Part shown: in pieces, positions 60,244-64,000 of the stretch
Numbering within the stretch: the first letter of the stretch is position 1
Layout of the letters: each line of letters opens with the position of its first letter
DNA from: Gigantopelta aegis
Taxonomy: Eukaryota; Mollusca; Gastropoda; Neomphalida; Peltospiridae
Assembly: GCF_016097555.1 (NCBI RefSeq)
Contig: NC_054712.1
Location: 46,897,571-46,961,570 of the forward strand
Length of the DNA stretch: 64,000 nt
Direction of reading: 5' to 3'
Notes under the pieces: generated by a model
What the model was told of the DNA's origin: nothing
Databases searched by the model: none
Seen by the model: only the letters and a program-made list of their open reading frames with translations
Position numbers and translations under genes: made by a program

Positions 60244-60969
60244 TTGAGGTAGACGACAGTCGCTCTTCGCATTCTTGTTTTTGGCTTCGTATACTATAAA
60301 TATAATAGTTCATACTGTAGAGTAATAAATAGTTGCGCACGTCACATTTTTTATAAAGCTCGCAAGCACAAACGAATGATTCAATCAGTGACGTCACATT
60401 TATTAATAAATAATAAAACAAAACTTCCTGATCCGTCAACAGAATATGTCTAAAGTTAACAACTTTTTGATAAGTGATTTACAACATTTGTTTTTTCATT
60501 GGTGAAAAGTAAGTTTTTTCTAATAACAAATATAAGGGTCCATAGGCGAAAACTGAGGAACATGTGAATAGAATGGAGTGCGCGACTATTCGTTATGTTT
60601 TACGTAGAACACCAAAAGTGGGTTCTATTTAAAAACTTGCTTTGCTAAATGAATTCGGCAGTAAATATTAAGTGGTGTGTTATATACACCAAAGGACCAA
60701 CTATTTACGTAAATAATATTTGTTTTATTTCTTTTCGGTTACACGTGTTTACTTTACTGTTTGTTCTTAGGTGTGCGACTATTGATTACTCCAAGATAGG
60801 TTTTAGTCTCCGTCCGTTTCGAGATATTGAGCTGAAATTTTGTATATGGCTTTGTCATGTACTGTTACGGATCAAGTTGCTTTCATGACGATTTACTAAT
60901 TTTTAACAAAGTTATGGTCCTTGAACTTCGGAGATACAGAATATTACTTTTCGAGGCTCCCTTTTACGA

Positions 60970-61045
60970 AGCGATCTTAGCGCTAAGGTCACCAAGTACG
61001 TACTTAGGTAATCTTGGCGCTAAGATTGCTGCGTAAAACGGGACC
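60970..61045. repeat. Imperfect inverted repeat TTAGCGCTAAG / CTTGGCGCTAAG
   Basis: CGATCTTAGCGCTAAGGTCA and AATCTTGGCGCTAAGATTGC are related palindromic segments bounded by CCCTTTTACGAAGC and GCGTAAAACGGGA. It may be a small palindromic insertion inside repeat D. Confidence 0.5.
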
Positions 61046-61090
61046 AAAAATGCCCCAACATATTACGCTGAAATTTTGTGCATAGCTTTT

Positions 61091-61240
61091 TCATGTACGG
61101 TTACAGATATAGTCAGACTTTCATGTACGGTTACAGATATAGTCAGACTTTCATGTACGGTTACAGATATAGTCAGACTTTCATGTACGGTTACAGATAT
61201 AGTCAGACTTTCATGTACGGTTACAGATATAGTCAGACTT
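61091..61240 (+). repeat. 30-bp tandem repeat x 5
   Basis: Five identical units TCATGTACGGTTACAGATAT + AGTCAGACTT. The unit corresponds to the repeat D segment between two natural TCATG motifs, which suggests expansion by slippage between those motifs. Open frames on both strands here are by-products. Confidence 0.93.
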
Positions 61241-61253
61241 TCATGGCAATTTG

Positions 61254-61563
61254 GGAACAAGACGTAGCCCAGTGGTAAAGCGGTCGCTTGATGCGCGGTC
61301 AGTTTAGGATCGATCCCCGTCGGTGTGTCTACTGGGCTGGGTCTCGTGCTCTACAATTGGTGTAACAAAGTCCGTGGTATGTACTATCCTGTCTGCGGAA
61401 TGGTGCATATAAAATATTTTGCTGTTAATCGAAAAGAGTAGCCCATGAAGTGGCGACAGCGGGTTTCCTCTCAATATATGAGTGGTCCTTAATTATATGT
61501 CCGACGCCATATAACAGTAAATAAAATGTGTTGAGTACGTCGTTAAATAAAATATTTCCTTCC
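61254..61563 (+). mobile_element. SINE, head A / tail a, nested in repeat D
   Basis: Full head (TAGCCCAGTGG, GGATCGATCCCC), core and tail a. A 13-bp target duplication TTCATGGCAATTT lies at 61240-61252 and 61564-61576. Confidence 0.9.
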
Positions 61564-62149
61564 TTCATGGCAATTTACTCACTATTTCGCAGAATTATGT
61601 CCCTTGAACATAGGAAAAAACGAAACGTTGTTGGGCCATAAAATAATAATAGTAATAAAATAGAAATAATTGGGTGTGTGTGTTTTATTTGAAAACCAAT
61701 TAAAAACAAAAATTACAATTAAAAACAAAACACAACAATCGTACCAAATAAAGACCTATAGACTTTAATTCCCTTCGTATTGTGGGTCTGTTTCTGATTA
61801 TTACTTTATTTCATATACTTAACAATATTTTTTTAATCAGTAAGGATGTGAAAAGCAAAAACAATACAAGTAATGACGTTCTTCGAATAATATAATTATG
61901 ACCGTATAATACAACAATAATAATAGTAATAACAAACAACAATAATAGTAATAATAATAAATAACATTTATAATTTCAATATAAAATAAACAATAGAACA
62001 TAATTTGGCAGGATCAGTCAAAGAAGAAAATACAACGAAAATTGCATTATACTAATGTCAAAATTGGCTACTGTGTTTTATCGTGAATACAATGATACTA
62101 AAGACAATTAAAGAGACTGTCCTCGGTTTGCAGCCATTGCAAGAGGGGG

Positions 62150-62436
62150 CGAGACGTAGCCCAGTGGTAAAGCGCTCGCTAGATGCGTGGTCGGTTTAGG
62201 ATCGATCTCCTTCAGTAGTCCCATTGGGTTATTTCTCGCACCAGCCAGTGCACCACGACTGGTACATCAAAGGCCGTGGTATGTGCTATCCTGTCTATGG
62301 GATGGTGCATATAAAAGATCCCTTGCTGCTAATCGAAAAGAGTAGCCCATGAGGTGGCGGCAGCGAGTTTCCTCCCTCAATATCTGTATGGTCCTTAACC
62401 ATATGCCCGACGCCATAGAACCGTAAATAAAAATGC
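62150..62436 (+). mobile_element. SINE, head A / tail a, 3'-shortened
   Basis: GGGCGAGACGTAGCCCAGTGG, the core and GACGCCATAGAACCGTAAAT are present. It stops within tail a, before GTGTTGAGTG. Confidence 0.82.
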
Positions 62437-62439
62437 GGT

Positions 62440-62848
62440 AATGTGCTAATTTTGGAAGCAGTTATTATTTATTTTCTCTGTAATGTATATTTGTTTTGTA
62501 CATATGGAATTATTGGAATGTAAAATCTGGTTTGGGCTACTATAAACATTAGGACGTTAAAGACAAATTGTCTTTAATATGTAATTCTAGTAATCAGAAA
62601 GGATCTGTTAGTCGTAAACATGTTATAATGTCGGCAAAAGAGAACAAACATACCTAAAGACTTTATTGCCCTTCGTATTTTACAGGGGTTCATTTCTGAT
62701 CATTACTTTTTTCATATATTTAACAATACTATTATTATCTTTAAATCAGTAAGGATGTGAAAAGTAAAACCAATACAATGACTTTCTTCGAACAATATAA
62801 TTATGACCATATAATATCATAAATTCAACAACATCAATAATTATAATA

Positions 62849-62890
<42 letters not shown>

Positions 62891-64000
62891 TCAACAACAG
62901 AAACAAAATAACATATAATTTCAATATAAAATAAATAAATAATAAATTAGGCAGTATCAGTCAAAGACGCATAATTGTAATATTATCCAAGACTGACATT
63001 ACTTGCAATCCTAAATATAAATTTCAAACATTTAAAAACGAACAAGAACGAAAATTGGGTCATATAAAATTCAATAATAGTAACTACAAAAAAATAATAA
63101 ATAAATAAAAAAAACAATAACACTGCAATGCAAAATTTATAATATTCCTAATTGTTATAATATATATATATATCGATTTAAAAAATGAAAGAAGGACAAA
63201 AAGAAACAAACCGGAAGCACTTTCAGTTAAAAATCCAGGGTGTCTTGGAATGTCCAATATTGGTCTATTTGTAAGTAGAACACACCTACCGGTATGTATA
63301 AATATACGTACATTTACGCTTTTACGATCGGCGTGACAGTATGTTATTTGAATTGGGTTTTGAATGCTTACTCTGCAGTACAAATATTGTATTCCCCCTT
63401 GTGTTGTCTAATGCTAATAATAGTACTGTTTTAATTGGAGAAAAATGGCTCTTGGTAACTGATTGTGCACAGACCTTAGTATATATTACACTATGTGGTA
63501 CAGGTTTGGAATTGTTTATGACGTAAGATAACCTAGAACGCGAGTTGACGTTGGTTAGCGTCAGATCCACTAACTAGAAACCTCCGTGCTAATGTTCGTG
63601 AGATCGAATTTAAATGAGACTGGGAGCCATATATAACAGAGACGCCAAGTTCATGTGGGACGTCATCCAAGCAAGTTTAAAAGTACTTGGACCTCTTACC
63701 ATATTGAAGGGTATTTTTATATCATAAAAAAGTTCTGGCTTGAATTTTCTTTTCATATCTGGTGATAGTGAAATATATTATCGAATGTATGATCAACTAC
63801 ATATTCGTGTGAAAAACCACAATAATACCACAATACTATTGTACATTTTCGAATCTGACATAAAGTCGAGCACGTTTTCATTCACGAACAGCCGGAATTG
63901 TTACATTCCTATGACACCAGATTCGACATTCTGCTGCTCCTGCTTCTGCTATTATTGTTGTTGTTGTTGTTGTTGTTGCTCCTGCTGCTCGCAGTCGTAA
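62440..64000. other. AT-rich terminal region, no supported gene
   Basis: It contains an AAT microsatellite (about 62844-62892), a TA stretch near 63162 and a TGT/TGC-rich run at 63928-63990. The block ACTTTATTGCCCTTCGTATT...CAGTAAGGATGTGAAAAG (62658-62765) resembles 61760-61856, so the two flank the SINE as a diverged duplication. Open frames at the end are low-complexity. Confidence 0.5.

Larger units (their letters stand above)
60800..61650 (+). repeat. Interspersed repeat D, third copy (expanded and interrupted)
   Basis: GATATTGAGCTGAAATTTTG, ATGTACTGTTACGGATCAAG and GTTATGGTCCTTGAACTT are followed by a second round (GCTGAAATTTTGTGCATAGC). A five-fold 30-bp array and a SINE insertion follow. 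AGAATTATGTCCCTTGAAC then closes the unit after the SINE. Confidence 0.65.

Noticed and set aside
61076-61278. Overlapping repeat-peptide frames on both strands
   Set aside because: They are produced by five copies of a 30-bp unit, which is a multiple of three.
63740-64000. An open frame ending in a cysteine/serine run at the window edge
   Set aside because: The end is a TGT/TGC simple repeat, and no splice or domain signal supports it. It could only be judged with sequence beyond the window.

Overview
The window is invertebrate nuclear DNA, most likely from a mollusc and probably a gastropod. Three points support this: intron-rich genes, many mollusc-like tRNA-derived SINEs ending in AAATAAAACATTTCC(TTCC)n, and heavy invasion by Tc1/mariner, hAT-like and TTAA-type elements. 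The species is not identifiable from the sequence alone. Three protein-coding genes are supported.

(1) 855-18466, + strand: a FAST-kinase-domain protein, most like FASTKD1, with eight coding exons and about 938 residues. It has a basic mitochondrial-type N-terminus, a helical region, a FAST_2-type region and a C-terminal RAP domain. (2) 23629-27639, - strand: proteasome assembly chaperone 4 (PSMG4), three small exons, 127 residues. It converges with FASTKD1. (3) 31378-47828, + strand: beta-tubulin, four exons, 446 residues, with an N-terminal MREI and an EGEF-type acidic tail. It has a TATA box and CCAAT boxes. A broken partial copy of its last exon sits inside its own intron 3. No convincing gene is seen after about 47.9 kb.

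The most unusual region is the FASTKD1 gene. Several of its exon/intron junctions have been copied or rebuilt. The last 25 bases of exon 5 plus its GTGAGT donor are amplified into a roughly 2.3 kb minisatellite that fills intron 5. The acceptor side of exon 4 has a dead upstream duplicate. The terminal exon with its acceptor is present three times in a row. The polypyrimidine tract of exon 2 was split by a SINE and restored by the target-site duplication. Introns 1 and 2 also hold an 11-copy, apparently perfect 114-bp array and a 2.6 kb array of about 36 copies of a 71-bp tRNA-like SINE head.

The rest is accessory DNA. It includes about 20 SINE copies in which two tRNA-like heads and two tails occur in all four combinations. 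There is also a Tc1-like transposon with a single nonsense codon and a 3.5 kb palindromic (foldback) element with near-palindromic subterminal repeats. Many short elements have terminal inverted repeats, and several have clear target-site duplications. All exon boundaries were derived by reading splice consensus, phase continuity and protein-family continuity; no transcript evidence was available.
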